Source of the DNA: Corallococcus caeni
Lineage (GTDB): Bacteria; Myxococcota; Myxococcia; Myxococcales; Myxococcaceae
Assembly: GCF_036245865.1 (NCBI RefSeq)
Contig: NZ_BTTW01000001.1
Span: 1,426,001 to 1,490,000 of the forward strand
Reading direction: 5' to 3'
DNA length: 64,000 nt
Shown: in pieces, positions 24,659 to 33,724 of the stretch
How the letters are laid out: the number at the start of each line of letters is the position of its first letter
Position numbering within the stretch: position 1 is the stretch's first letter
The notes under the pieces: model-generated
Database searches by the model: none
What the model saw: the letters and a program-made list of their open reading frames with translations, nothing else
Told to the model about the DNA's origin: nothing
Program-made: the position numbers and the translations under genes

Positions 24659-26422
24659 CTACTGCTCTTCCAGCAACATCTTCAGCTCGCGCACGCGCTT
24701 GCTGATGTAGTCCCGGTCCAGCTTGCGGAAGTTCTCCGGCAGCAGCGCCCGGCTGGTGCACTCCTGCACCGCCACCAGGTTCTGCATTTCAATCTCCAGC
24801 GGGTAGCTGGGCGGAACGAAGTCCGCCAGCACCGCGGCCAGGTCGTCCTTCGTCACCTGGTCGCGCCCCTCCGCCAGCGCGCGGAACTTCGAGCGCACCA
24901 TCACCGCCTCGATGTCCGCGCCGCTGAAGGCGCGCACGCCGCCGGGGATGAGCGCGGCGAAGGAGTCCACGCCCTCCACCGACACGCCGGTCTTCTTGCT
25001 CATCGCCTGGAACAACTCGTTCCGCTCCTCGTCCGTCTGCGGATAGAAGAGCGCGAGGTGCTCCTCCGCGCGGCCCTGGCGCTTCAGGTCGATGGGCAAG
25101 AGGTCCGGGCGCGCCGTCAGCAGGAACCAGACGATCTTGCCGCGGTACTGCGTGTTGCCCATGAAGGACGCGATGGAGCCGAAGATGCGGCTGCTCGTGC
25201 CGGAGTCCCCGCCGGAGTCGCGGTTGCCGAGGAAGGTGTCCGCCTCGTCGACCATCACCGCCACCGGCCACAGGGCCTTCAGCAGGTTGAAGATCTTCTC
25301 CAGGTTCGACTCCGTCACGCCCTGCCACTGGCTGCGGAAGTTCAGGAACTTCACCACCGGGATGCCAATCTCCCCGGCGAAGCAGCTCACCATGAACGTC
25401 TTGCCCGTGCCCACCGGCCCGCTCACCAGGTAGCCCATGGGCATGACCTCGATGCGGCCCTTCTTCAGCGCGGAGGCCGCCTGCCGCAGCATCTGCTTGG
25501 CGGGCGCGTGCCCGGCCACCGCGTCCAGCGTGTGCGCGGGTTCGATGAACTCCAGGAGGCCGTGGCACTCCGCCTGGATGAGCTCCTTCTTCTTCTCCTT
25601 GAGCAGCTCCGGCGTGATGCGCACCTCCCGCTCCAGCGCCTCCGTGAGCACGCGGTCCAGGTTGATGCGCGACAGGCCCGCGGTCATCTTCGCCAGGCCC
25701 GCCAGCGGAACCTCCGACACCGACTGGAGCTTCTTGCCCTCCAGCTTGGAGCGCACGTACTCCAGGCGCTCCTCCTCCGTGGGCAGCGGCAGCTCGATGG
25801 GCGCCACGTAGGGGTTGCGGCTGATGCGCGGCGACACGTCCGACAGGTTCTCCGCCAGCAGCACCACCGACACGTCGCCCGCCAGGAACTGCGGGTCGTG
25901 CGCCCACTTGTCCAGCGTGGCCACGACGAAGCGGTCCTCCGCGGACAGGTGGCTCATCTCCCCGCCGGGCACCAGCGTCTCCGCGTAGTCGATGATGAGC
26001 GCCATCGAGCGGCCCTCGCTCAGGCGCATGCGCAGGAAGTTCTCCAGGATCTGCAGCGCACGGCCCGGGTCGCGCGGCATGACCTTGGAGAAGTCCGTGC
26101 CGTACATGGCGTCGTAGCCCGTCATGGCCCGCGCCAGGTCCTTCTGCGTCTCCGGCGTCGCCGAGCGGATGCCGGACGAGCGGTCGTAGAAGAGGACGTG
26201 GTCCCGCCCGCCGAACAGCTCCTCGGACAGGAACGTCTTGAGCGTCCCGAAGCCGCGTCCGCCGTCTTCCAGCTGCAGGGGCTGCAAATCGCGCACGGCC
26301 CCGTACAGCAGGAAGGTGCTGACCGTCTTCGTGTAGTACTTGCGCGCCAGCTGCTGCGCCCACCGGGGCAGATCCGCCAGCGGATCCGCCTTGTTCACCT
26401 TGCGCACCTTGGTCACGGACAT
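24659..26422 (-). CDS. Two-domain AAA protein with a degenerate first ATPase module
   Basis: 587 residues. The second module (about 320-500) is a full AAA ATPase: Walker A SGPVGTGKTF, Walker B AVMVDEAD and an arginine region near RPDLLPIDLKRQGR. The first module (about 35-240) keeps a Walker-B-like LIIDYAE and a sensor-like LLAENLSDV but shows no P-loop. Family and substrate were not recognised. The ATG at 26422 sits directly after GGAGGG. GTG two codons later (26416) has better spacing and may be the real start. Confidence 0.75.
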   Translation of the reverse strand: MSVTKVRKVNKADPLADLPRWAQQLARKYYTKTVSTFLLYGAVRDLQPLQLEDGGRGFGTLKTFLSEELFGGRDHVLFYDRSSGIRSATPETQKDLARAMTGYDAMYGTDFSKVMPRDPGRALQILENFLRMRLSEGRSMALIIDYAETLVPGGEMSHLSAEDRFVVATLDKWAHDPQFLAGDVSVVLLAENLSDVSPRISRNPYVAPIELPLPTEEERLEYVRSKLEGKKLQSVSEVPLAGLAKMTAGLSRINLDRVLTEALEREVRITPELLKEKKKELIQAECHGLLEFIEPAHTLDAVAGHAPAKQMLRQAASALKKGRIEVMPMGYLVSGPVGTGKTFMVSCFAGEIGIPVVKFLNFRSQWQGVTESNLEKIFNLLKALWPVAVMVDEADTFLGNRDSGGDSGTSSRIFGSIASFMGNTQYRGKIVWFLLTARPDLLPIDLKRQGRAEEHLALFYPQTDEERNELFQAMSKKTGVSVEGVDSFAALIPGGVRAFSGADIEAVMVRSKFRALAEGRDQVTKDDLAAVLADFVPPSYPLEIEMQNLVAVQECTSRALLPENFRKLDRDYISKRVRELKMLLEEQ

Positions 26423-26435
26423 CCCTCCGGCGTCA

Positions 26436-26461
26436 CTCCCCCCGGGGACATCCGGGGGGAG
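26436..26461 (-). terminator. Hairpin between kinase and AAA genes
   Basis: A perfect 10-base-pair stem, CTCCCCCCGG with CCGGGGGGAG, and a 6-base loop lie in the 79-base gap after the kinase stop and only 14 bases before the AAA start. It may attenuate read-through, or its G-rich arm may mask initiation. Confidence 0.5.
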
Positions 26462-26501
26462 GACCCCCAGGCCTACCTTAAGCGTCAGGGCCGCGGGGCC
26501 G

Positions 26502-29060
26502 CTAATCGCGGCAGCGCGCCTGCTTCTTCAGGGCTGCTTCCACCTTGACCGTGGAGCCCGCCGGGGACGGCGACCCCACGGAGACGTCCGCGTCCGAGTA
26601 GCACTTCGCCTTCAGCGTCAGCTCCCGCGTGCCCCACGGCACCCGGACGTTCGTCGGGGTGACGACGCCCAGGTCCTTGTTGCCCAGGAAGACAGCCGCG
26701 CCCTCGGGCTCGGACTCGATGCGCACGTCCACCGGAGCGCGCTCCAGCGTCGCCGCCACGTCCAGGCCGTTGTTGTTCACGGCCAGCTTCTTGATGAACG
26801 TCACGTAGCCCGGCGCGGACACCTCCACCAGTGGGGTGTCGGCGCTGAGGGAGAAGTCGCGCAGCACCGGATCCCGCACGCCCTGCTTGCGGGCCACCTG
26901 GCCGTCGATCTTCACCTCGGCGTCATCCGGCTGGGTCTTGAAGACCACGAGCACCGAGCGCGACTGCTGCTTGAGCTGCACCGGCACCTGCGTGGCGTTG
27001 GCGCCCTCGGCCACCATGACGGACTTGTTGAAGGCGTCGTAGCCGTCCGCGGTCACCACCACCAGCACGTTGCCCACCGGCAGCTGCTTCAGGATGAAGC
27101 CGTTGGACGGGAACTTCTCCGGCGGCCCCGCGTTGATGGACACCATCGCGCGGTCCTTCGCGTCCGGCGTCTTGAGCTCCACCATCACGTAGCCCTGCGC
27201 GGCCTTGCTCGGGGAGAAGACCAGCGCCACGCCCACCAGCATGAACAGCGACGCCAGGCCCACGGCGCCGTAGAGCAGGCGCTTGTCCATGCCCTTGATG
27301 CCCAGGCCCCGGCCACCGCCCTCCTCGGGCGCGTGCTTCTCACGGGCGTCCCTCGCGGACGGCTCCCGGCCCGGGGGCGGACGCGGCGCGTTCCCGCCGT
27401 TCAGGACGGGGGGCGCGGGCGGACGCGGCGGGGGCGGCATCGGCTCCGGCGGAGAGTCCGGCCGGAGGATGCGCGGCAGCTGGCTGTCGTTGCCCCGGTT
27501 GGGCGTGTTCCGGGGCGCGGGCGCGTCGCTGGACATCAACGTGGGCACGTTGGTCAGCGACGGGCGCGGCGGCGCGGCGGTCAGCACCGGGGCGCTGTTC
27601 TGCGACAGGCGCGGCGGCCCCGGGGGAGTCGAGGGCAGCGACGAGGGCGGCGGGATGACGGCGGTGCGGCCCGCCATGTCCTCCCCGTCGTCGTCCACGG
27701 GCGCGGCCGGGGACTCCAGCGGCGTGACGGCGCGGCCGATGGCGGCACCCGGCTGGGTGGTGGGCTCCGGCGCGTCGTTGAAGACGGCGTCGCGGTCCAC
27801 CATCTGCGTCGCCAGCTCCTCGTCCTCCTTGGGCGAGGGCGCGGCGGGCGCGGCGGTCAGCTTGGGCAGCGCGGCGAGCGTGGGCGAGCGGCGCGCACCC
27901 TGCCCCGCCGCGTTGTTGGCGCCGGAGTTGGAGGCGCGCGGCGGCGGCGCGGTGACGGGCTCCACGGCGGGCGCGGAGGGCGCCACCGCCGGGATGTTGG
28001 TCATGCTCTGCGTGGGCACCGGGGACGGGCCGCTGTAGCCCGCCTCGATGGCCGCCAGCATGCCGTCCGGCGCGCGGATGTCCGCGTACTCGGCCAGGCG
28101 CTGCTTCTCGCGCTCGACCTCCTCGGCGAACGTGGACTTCATGTACTGCATGAGGTCCTTGCGGCCGAAGATGGAGTCGCTCGTCAGCAGGAAGCGCTGC
28201 AGGTCGTCGCCCAGCTCGCTGGCGTACTGGTAGCGCTCCTCCACGTCCTTCGCGAGCGACTTGAGGACGATGCGCTCCAGCGCCTCCGGGATGCGCCGGT
28301 TGTACGTGGACGGCGACGGCACCTCCGCCTTGCGCACCTTCTCCAGCACGGAGAAGTCGCTGTCGCCCACGAAGAGGCGCTCGCCGGTGAGCATCTCGTA
28401 GAGGCACACGCCAATGGCGAACACGTCCGAGCGGCGGTCCAGCGGCAGGCCGCGGATCTGCTCCGGGCTCATGTAGCCGAACTTGCCCTTGAGGATGCCG
28501 GCCTGCGTCTTGGTCGCCTTGCCCGCCGCCTTCGCGATGCCGAAGTCGATGACCTTGACCTCGCCCTCGAAGGACACGAGCACGTTCTGCGGCGAGATGT
28601 CGCGGTGGACGATGTTGAGCTCGCGCCCCATCCCGTCCTTCTTGCGGTGGGCGTAGTCCAGGCCCTCGCACATCTTCGCCACGCAGAAGGCGACGAGCGG
28701 CACCGGCGCCGGCTCACCCTTCTTCCGGCAGCGGTCGAAGATGGCCCGCATGTCCTTGCCGGGGATGTACTCCATCGAGATGAAGTAGCTGCTGGCGATC
28801 TGCCCCAGCTCGTAGATCTGCGCGATGTTGGCGTGGGTCAGCTGGACGCTGATCTTCGCCTCGTCGATGAACATCGAGATGAATTCTTCATCTTCGGCGA
28901 TGTTCGGCAGGATGCGTTTGATGGCGACGAGCCGCTCGAAGCCACTGGCGCCGAACTGTTTGCCGCGCCAGACCTCCGCCATGCCGCCGATGTTGACGCG
29001 GTCCAGGAGGAGATACTTCCCGAACGGGATGGGTTGCCGCTTCGGTTGAGAGGTCGTCAC
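26502..29060 (-). CDS. Membrane Ser/Thr protein kinase with PEGA-like tail
   Basis: 852 residues. An N-terminal eukaryote-like kinase (about 13-280) has a glycine loop (IGGMAEV), catalytic Lys (VAIKRI), HRDISPQN and DFGIAK, all intact. A Pro/Ala-rich linker (about 345-590) leads to one transmembrane helix (about 595-617) and about three PEGA-type beta repeats outside the membrane. Such kinases relay envelope or developmental signals in myxobacteria. Start GTG at 29060 with no clear ribosome site. A candidate promoter ends about 22 bases upstream. Confidence 0.93.
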   Translation of the reverse strand: MTTSQPKRQPIPFGKYLLLDRVNIGGMAEVWRGKQFGASGFERLVAIKRILPNIAEDEEFISMFIDEAKISVQLTHANIAQIYELGQIASSYFISMEYIPGKDMRAIFDRCRKKGEPAPVPLVAFCVAKMCEGLDYAHRKKDGMGRELNIVHRDISPQNVLVSFEGEVKVIDFGIAKAAGKATKTQAGILKGKFGYMSPEQIRGLPLDRRSDVFAIGVCLYEMLTGERLFVGDSDFSVLEKVRKAEVPSPSTYNRRIPEALERIVLKSLAKDVEERYQYASELGDDLQRFLLTSDSIFGRKDLMQYMKSTFAEEVEREKQRLAEYADIRAPDGMLAAIEAGYSGPSPVPTQSMTNIPAVAPSAPAVEPVTAPPPRASNSGANNAAGQGARRSPTLAALPKLTAAPAAPSPKEDEELATQMVDRDAVFNDAPEPTTQPGAAIGRAVTPLESPAAPVDDDGEDMAGRTAVIPPPSSLPSTPPGPPRLSQNSAPVLTAAPPRPSLTNVPTLMSSDAPAPRNTPNRGNDSQLPRILRPDSPPEPMPPPPRPPAPPVLNGGNAPRPPPGREPSARDAREKHAPEEGGGRGLGIKGMDKRLLYGAVGLASLFMLVGVALVFSPSKAAQGYVMVELKTPDAKDRAMVSINAGPPEKFPSNGFILKQLPVGNVLVVVTADGYDAFNKSVMVAEGANATQVPVQLKQQSRSVLVVFKTQPDDAEVKIDGQVARKQGVRDPVLRDFSLSADTPLVEVSAPGYVTFIKKLAVNNNGLDVAATLERAPVDVRIESEPEGAAVFLGNKDLGVVTPTNVRVPWGTRELTLKAKCYSDADVSVGSPSPAGSTVKVEAALKKQARCRD

Positions 29061-29088
29061 TGTGTGTGGGGGTCGAGTCCTTGCAGGG

Positions 29089-29118
29089 AGCCTATCGATC
29101 GCGGCTCCGAAGGGTCAA
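29089..29118 (-). promoter_or_regulatory. Candidate housekeeping promoter of the kinase gene
   Basis: On the minus strand TTGACC (29118-29113), an 18-base spacer and TAGGCT (29094-29089). The -10 hexamer is identical to that proposed for moxR. Transcription would begin near 29082, giving a very short leader. Confidence 0.42.
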
Positions 29119-29168
29119 CCGCGCACGCGGACCTATTTCCGCCCGCTTGCTCTCCAGGCAACCCGGAT

Positions 29169-29933
29169 TCAGGGCGAAGCGGACGTGGCGGCGCCCCCAT
29201 CCACCACCGTGGGGATCTCCAGGTCGATGCCCGGCACGACGTCATTCTCCTCTGGGACCTGGGTGCGCACGGCGGCGGAGCGCGGCTCGCCCCGCACGGA
29301 GAGCACGGCCGGCGCACCAAAGCGCACCTCGGCGGGCAGCCCGACCAGGGTCACCCAGGCCTGCTTGCCGTCCCTGGCCACACAGTACAGCAGCGTGCCG
29401 GGCCGCGTGCCGGGGGCGTCACGGGCGGGGCCCTCGCAGCCGGTGCGCACCTGGAGTGTGTAGGCCGGCACCGGCACGCCGCGCTCCAGGTAGGGCGGCG
29501 CGCCCAGCGCGTCCACGAGGGGCTGGAGCACCTGCTCGCGGGAGGGAACGGCCTCCACGGTGGCCAGCTTCTGGGCCTCGGCCTGGAAGCGCCGCAGCGC
29601 CACGGCGCCCAGCTCCGGCGAGTCCAGCGGCGTCTTCCCCTCCGCCAGCACCAGGTCCAGGAAGAGCGCGACCACGAGCAGGATGGGCAGGAGCCGGTAG
29701 CCCTTGAAGCCCTCCGGCTTCTTGCGAAGCAGCCCCGAGAGGAAGACGGCCAGGCCCACCCCGGAGAGCCCCAGCACGACGCTCGTGCGCACGACGGACG
29801 GCGGCGCCAGCAGCGCGGAGACCTCCGCGGTCCGGGCGCGCAGGGCATCCGAGAGGTCGCCCCCGTAGATCCACCCGAGCGCCCCCAGGCACACGACGTT
29901 GGCCAGGAGCGTCTTGCGCGAAGGGCCGCTCAT
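29169..29933 (-). CDS. Membrane protein of unknown function, ABC-operon member
   Basis: 254 residues. Three hydrophobic helices (about 8-22, 46-66, 80-95) are followed by an extracytoplasmic region with two Cys (RTGCEGPA and LLYCVARDG) that may form a disulfide. The family was not recognised. It overlaps the permease gene by 4 bases (ATGA) and is the last gene of the DUF3352-ATPase-permease operon, so it is probably an accessory of that transporter. Confidence 0.65.
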   Translation of the reverse strand: MSGPSRKTLLANVVCLGALGWIYGGDLSDALRARTAEVSALLAPPSVVRTSVVLGLSGVGLAVFLSGLLRKKPEGFKGYRLLPILLVVALFLDLVLAEGKTPLDSPELGAVALRRFQAEAQKLATVEAVPSREQVLQPLVDALGAPPYLERGVPVPAYTLQVRTGCEGPARDAPGTRPGTLLYCVARDGKQAWVTLVGLPAEVRFGAPAVLSVRGEPRSAAVRTQVPEENDVVPGIDLEIPTVVDGGAATSASP

Positions 29934-31216
29934 CCCGCCAGCGTCCTGGCCGGGTCCGTGGCGGCGGCGCGGCGGCTGGGGAAGTAGGCCCCGGCGAGCG
30001 CGGCCACGAGCCCCAGCAGCACCCCGCCCAGCACCACCGTCACCGGGAAGGAGAAGAAGCTCTCCGGCTTGAAGGGGAAGTTGGGCAGGTAGCCCTTCGC
30101 GAGCCGGTCCACGAGGAAGGCCAGCACCAGCGCCGCCGCCGTCCCCGCCGCGCCGCCCAGCACGCCCACCACGCCGGCCTCCGCCAGCACGATGGCGCGC
30201 ACGTCCGCGCGCGAGGCGCCCACCGCCTGCATCACGCCAATCTCCTTGGCCCGCGCACGCACGGACGAGGACATCGCGTGGGCGATGTTCACCGCCGCCA
30301 GCACGCAGATGAGGATGGAGAGCAGCGCCAGCGCGGACGTGGTGAGCGCCACCGCCGCGCCCGCGTTCTCCGCCAGCCGGCGCTCCTGATCATCGATTTC
30401 GAAGCCCATCCCCTTCACCGCCTCCACCAGCTCCGGGACGCGGGATGGATCCGCCGCCACCAGCGTGACGCCGGAGTAGCTGTCCGCGTCCGCGCCCGAA
30501 GCGCGGTTGATGCGCACCGCCGTGTCCAGCGGGATGGTGATGCCCGCGAGCATGGCCCGGTCGGACGCGCCCACCACCTGCGCCTGCTGCGTGGTGGTGG
30601 GGCCACCGGACGTGGCCGCCACGTAGGAGCGGTTGAACTCCACCGGGAAGCCGAAGCCGATGAGCATCTCCGCGGACAGCTGCGGCAGCTTGCGCGCGGG
30701 CGCGAACGTCTTGTTGTACAGCTCCAGGAGGCGCGTGGAGATGAGCGCGGGGATGGCCTTGCCCTCCCCCGGGTCCTTGAAGTCCTTCGCCTCCGGCAGC
30801 CCCACGTCCTTCTGCACGAGGCCGGGATCCACGCCCACCGCGAGCACCTCCATGCCCATGCGCAGGCGCGAGCCGAAGAAGACGCCGTCGTAGCGCGTCA
30901 CCGCCGGCACCCGGACGTTCATCTTCCGGTACGTCGTCTCCACGCCGGGCAGCGCGGCCAGCCGCTCCACCGCGGCCGCGTCCAGCTTGCCGCCGCCCAG
31001 GAGGCCCAGCGACACCGCCGGGGGCACCACGTCCACCAGGCGCGAGTCCGTGGGGAAGATGCGCTCGCGGATGACGCGCCCGACTCCCAGCCCCAGGCCC
31101 ACGAAGAACACCAGCGCGCCCACGCCCATGGCCACGCCGAAGGCGGAGAAGAACGCGCCCTTGCGCTCGCGCGCGAGGGACAACCTCACCAGTCGCGACA
31201 GTGCGTCGAACCTCAC
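29930..31216 (-). CDS. ABC transporter permease, MacB/FtsX type
   Basis: 428 residues. One helix lies near the N-terminus (about 22-45), followed by a large periplasmic domain (about 50-275) and three C-terminal helices (about 285-312, 340-365, 385-410). This is the four-helix FtsX/MacB topology, with the conserved cytoplasmic piece EIGVMQAVGASRADVRAIVL. These systems do mechanical work in the envelope (lipoprotein release, efflux of peptides) rather than classical import. It pairs with the ATPase encoded just upstream (4-base overlap). Confidence 0.88.
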   Translation of the reverse strand: MRFDALSRLVRLSLARERKGAFFSAFGVAMGVGALVFFVGLGLGVGRVIRERIFPTDSRLVDVVPPAVSLGLLGGGKLDAAAVERLAALPGVETTYRKMNVRVPAVTRYDGVFFGSRLRMGMEVLAVGVDPGLVQKDVGLPEAKDFKDPGEGKAIPALISTRLLELYNKTFAPARKLPQLSAEMLIGFGFPVEFNRSYVAATSGGPTTTQQAQVVGASDRAMLAGITIPLDTAVRINRASGADADSYSGVTLVAADPSRVPELVEAVKGMGFEIDDQERRLAENAGAAVALTTSALALLSILICVLAAVNIAHAMSSSVRARAKEIGVMQAVGASRADVRAIVLAEAGVVGVLGGAAGTAAALVLAFLVDRLAKGYLPNFPFKPESFFSFPVTVVLGGVLLGLVAALAGAYFPSRRAAATDPARTLAG

Positions 31217-31920
31217 GGGGCACCTCGCGACGAGGCCAGCGCTTCCGGCGCGGGGGATTCCTCCACCAGCCGCGCGTCCTTGAGTCGGAGCACCCGCCGC
31301 GCCACCGCGCTCATGCGCTCCTCGTGGGTGACGGTCAGCACCGTGAGCCCTTCCCTGTGCAGCTCCTGGAAGAGCTGGATGACGCCCGCGCCCGTGGCCG
31401 CGTCCAGGTTGCCCGTGGGTTCGTCACACAGCAGCAGCTTCGGGCCGCCGAAGAGGGCCCGGGCGATGGCCACGCGCTGGCGCTCGCCGCCGGAGAGGCG
31501 CACCGGCGCGCGGTCCTGCTTGGCGCCCAGGCCCACGCGCTCCAGCAGCTGGCTCGCGCGCTTGCGCCCGTCCGCCGTGGCCGGACCGAAGTGCGACGGC
31601 AACAGCACGTTCTCCAGCGCGGACAGGTTGGGGATGAGGTGGAAGGACTGGAAGACGAAGCCCACGTGCGTGTTGCGGAAGCGCGCCAGCTCCTTGTCCT
31701 TCAGGCCGGTGAGCTTCACGCCGCCCACCTCCACCTGCCCCTGGTAGTGCACGTCCAGGCCGCCCAAGAGGTGCAGCAGCGTGGACTTGCCGCTGCCGGA
31801 CGCGCCCACCACCGCGACGAAGTCCCCGGCCTCCACGTCCAGCGACACGCCGTCGAGCACGCGCACGCGCGAGCCCTCGCCGTCCTCGTACTCCTTCACG
31901 ACCTCGCGCGCGCGGATCAA
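31213..31920 (-). CDS. ABC transporter ATP-binding protein, LolD/MacB type
   Basis: 235 residues. Walker A GASGSGKST, signature LSGGERQRV, Walker B LLLCDEPTGNLD and the H-loop TVTHEE are complete. The LDVHYQGQVEV and FQSFHLIPNLSALENV segments fit the LolD/MacB subfamily. The start is taken as TTG at 31920, forming a TTGA overlap with the DUF3352 stop, because no ATG or GTG exists before strand 1 of the fold. It energises the FtsX-type permease next to it. Confidence 0.9.
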   Translation of the reverse strand: MIRAREVVKEYEDGEGSRVRVLDGVSLDVEAGDFVAVVGASGSGKSTLLHLLGGLDVHYQGQVEVGGVKLTGLKDKELARFRNTHVGFVFQSFHLIPNLSALENVLLPSHFGPATADGRKRASQLLERVGLGAKQDRAPVRLSGGERQRVAIARALFGGPKLLLCDEPTGNLDAATGAGVIQLFQELHREGLTVLTVTHEERMSAVARRVLRLKDARLVEESPAPEALASSRGAP

Positions 31921-33572
31921 GGCGTGGCCGGGGTGGTGGTCGTCGTGGTGCCGGCGGGCGCGGGCGTCAGGCGCAGGGAGACCTCCGCCTGCAGCGCCTT
32001 GTCCTTGCGCGACAGGGCCAGCGTCACCGCGCGCAGGTCGTCCGTGGCGTCCAGCCAGCGCACCGTGGTGGCCTTGATGGCGAAGCCGCCAATGCCCCAC
32101 GCGGCGGACGGCAGCGCCTTGACGGCGTCCGACAGCCGGCGCAGGTCCAGCAGCACCACCAGCGCGGCGTCCTTGCCCACCGCCTTCAGGTCCTCCGACA
32201 CGGGGCCCGCCCCGGCCGGCTGCGCGAGCGAGGCCAGGGTGGACTCCAGGCGCGCGCGGGGGCCCGCGAGCACCAGCTTGCCGTCCTTCGACAGCGCGAA
32301 GTGCGCGCCCTCGCCCGCGCGGTAGGACGTGAGGTAGGCCTTCTGGCCGCTCATGTCCGTGGGCTCCACCTTCGCGCCGAAGCCGCCCGCGAAGCCGGGC
32401 ACCTTGTCCAGCGTGGCCTGCCCCTTGGCCACGTCCTTCACCTCCGCGAGCGCCACCAGGTTGACGAAGCGGAAGGGGTTGGTGCGCCGCAGGTCCAGGT
32501 CCGGCATGCCCGAGGACAGGTTGACGGTGGGCGACAGCGACAGCGCGAACACCATGCCCGGCTTGAGGTTGTCCAGCACCTCCGTCTTCACGTCGAAGCC
32601 CGCGTTCTGCACCGCGCGCGTCACCTGCGAGCCGGCGAGGTACGGCCACACGCCGTCCAGCTGCGCGGGGTCTCCCCGGTAGCGCGCCACGAGGAAGCTG
32701 TCCTGCGGCAGCCAGCCGGTGAGCGACTCGCCGCCCTTGGACTCCAGCGCCGCGAGCGACGCCTGCGTGTCCGGCCACGGCGCGTCCGCGCGCAGCGTCA
32801 CCGCGCGCTCCTCGATGTGGCCCGTGAAGGTGATGCCCTGCACCGTGCCCGCGGGCAGCAGGCCTGAGCCGCCCGGCAGCCACACGTGGAAGTCGCGGTC
32901 GCCGGCGAGCCGCTTGAGCGACGCCTCCAGCACCGGCTCCTTCGCGAGCGACTGCTCCTCCGGCAGCGCCGCCAGCTCCGGCAGCCGCGCCACCGACGCG
33001 CCCGCGGACAGGAGCACCAGGTCGTGCTTCAGGAAGAGCATGCCCAGCAGGGGCGTCGTGGAGCCCGGACGGTTGAACGTGACGAGCCTGCCGGCGTCCA
33101 CCTTCGTGTCCTGCTCCTCCGTCGCGCCCAGGCGCGTGCGGGCGAAGGTGGCGAAGGTCGTCTTCAGCTTGTCCGCGTCCTTCACTCCGATGACGGACAC
33201 CGCCTGCGTGCCGCCCAGGAAGGCCGCGCCCGCGCCGCGCTTCGGGTCGATGCCCGCGTCCTCCAGCGCCTTCCTGCTGCGCAGGTCCACGCCCACCTGC
33301 CGCATCACCGCGGACACGTAGCGCTCCGCGGAGGGGAAGTTCTGCAGCTGCGCGACGAACGAGGCCACCTTGAGGTTCTGGAAGCGCGCGAGCTTCTCGC
33401 CCAACGTGCCCAGGTCGTCGATGACGACCGCGGCCTGCGCGGTGCGCGGCAGGTAGCGCGACACGCCCCGGGGCGAGTCCGCGGGCCCGGCCGCCTCCTT
33501 CCCGCAGCGCGAGCAGCCGGCGAACACGACCAACAGCAGGACCAACGGGAGGAACCCAACGCGGCGGAGCAT
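31917..33572 (-). CDS. DUF3352-domain lipoprotein
   Basis: 551 residues. A lipobox (LLVVFAGC, Cys near residue 20) precedes a long beta-rich domain of the DUF3352 type, with segments such as RYLPRTAQAAVVIDDL and GAAFLGGTQAVSVIGV. The family function is unknown. Here it is the first gene of an operon with an ABC ATPase and FtsX-type permease, suggesting a periplasmic partner. Possible promoter hexamers (TTGACT 33608-33603, TGTCCT 33585-33580) would place the transcript start almost at the ATG, which lacks a ribosome site. Confidence 0.75.
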   Translation of the reverse strand: MLRRVGFLPLVLLLVVFAGCSRCGKEAAGPADSPRGVSRYLPRTAQAAVVIDDLGTLGEKLARFQNLKVASFVAQLQNFPSAERYVSAVMRQVGVDLRSRKALEDAGIDPKRGAGAAFLGGTQAVSVIGVKDADKLKTTFATFARTRLGATEEQDTKVDAGRLVTFNRPGSTTPLLGMLFLKHDLVLLSAGASVARLPELAALPEEQSLAKEPVLEASLKRLAGDRDFHVWLPGGSGLLPAGTVQGITFTGHIEERAVTLRADAPWPDTQASLAALESKGGESLTGWLPQDSFLVARYRGDPAQLDGVWPYLAGSQVTRAVQNAGFDVKTEVLDNLKPGMVFALSLSPTVNLSSGMPDLDLRRTNPFRFVNLVALAEVKDVAKGQATLDKVPGFAGGFGAKVEPTDMSGQKAYLTSYRAGEGAHFALSKDGKLVLAGPRARLESTLASLAQPAGAGPVSEDLKAVGKDAALVVLLDLRRLSDAVKALPSAAWGIGGFAIKATTVRWLDATDDLRAVTLALSRKDKALQAEVSLRLTPAPAGTTTTTTPATP

Positions 33573-33724
33573 GGGCGTCAGGACAGGATGCCTTCGACGG
33601 AGAGTCAATCTATTCGTGCGCCGTCCCAGGCCCCTGCCAGGCCCGCAAGGTGCCACGGTGAACAGGTGCCCGCCGGGAGCCCGCGCCACCCGAAGGCGGC
33701 CCGCCGTCCGGGCCCGTGCCCGCC

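Noticed and set aside
26340-29987. A 1215-codon open frame on the plus strand antisense to the kinase and its neighbours
   Set aside because: It is rich in Arg/His/Ala/Leu, has no domain, and mirrors well-supported minus-strand genes with clear motifs. Such frames are expected at this GC content.
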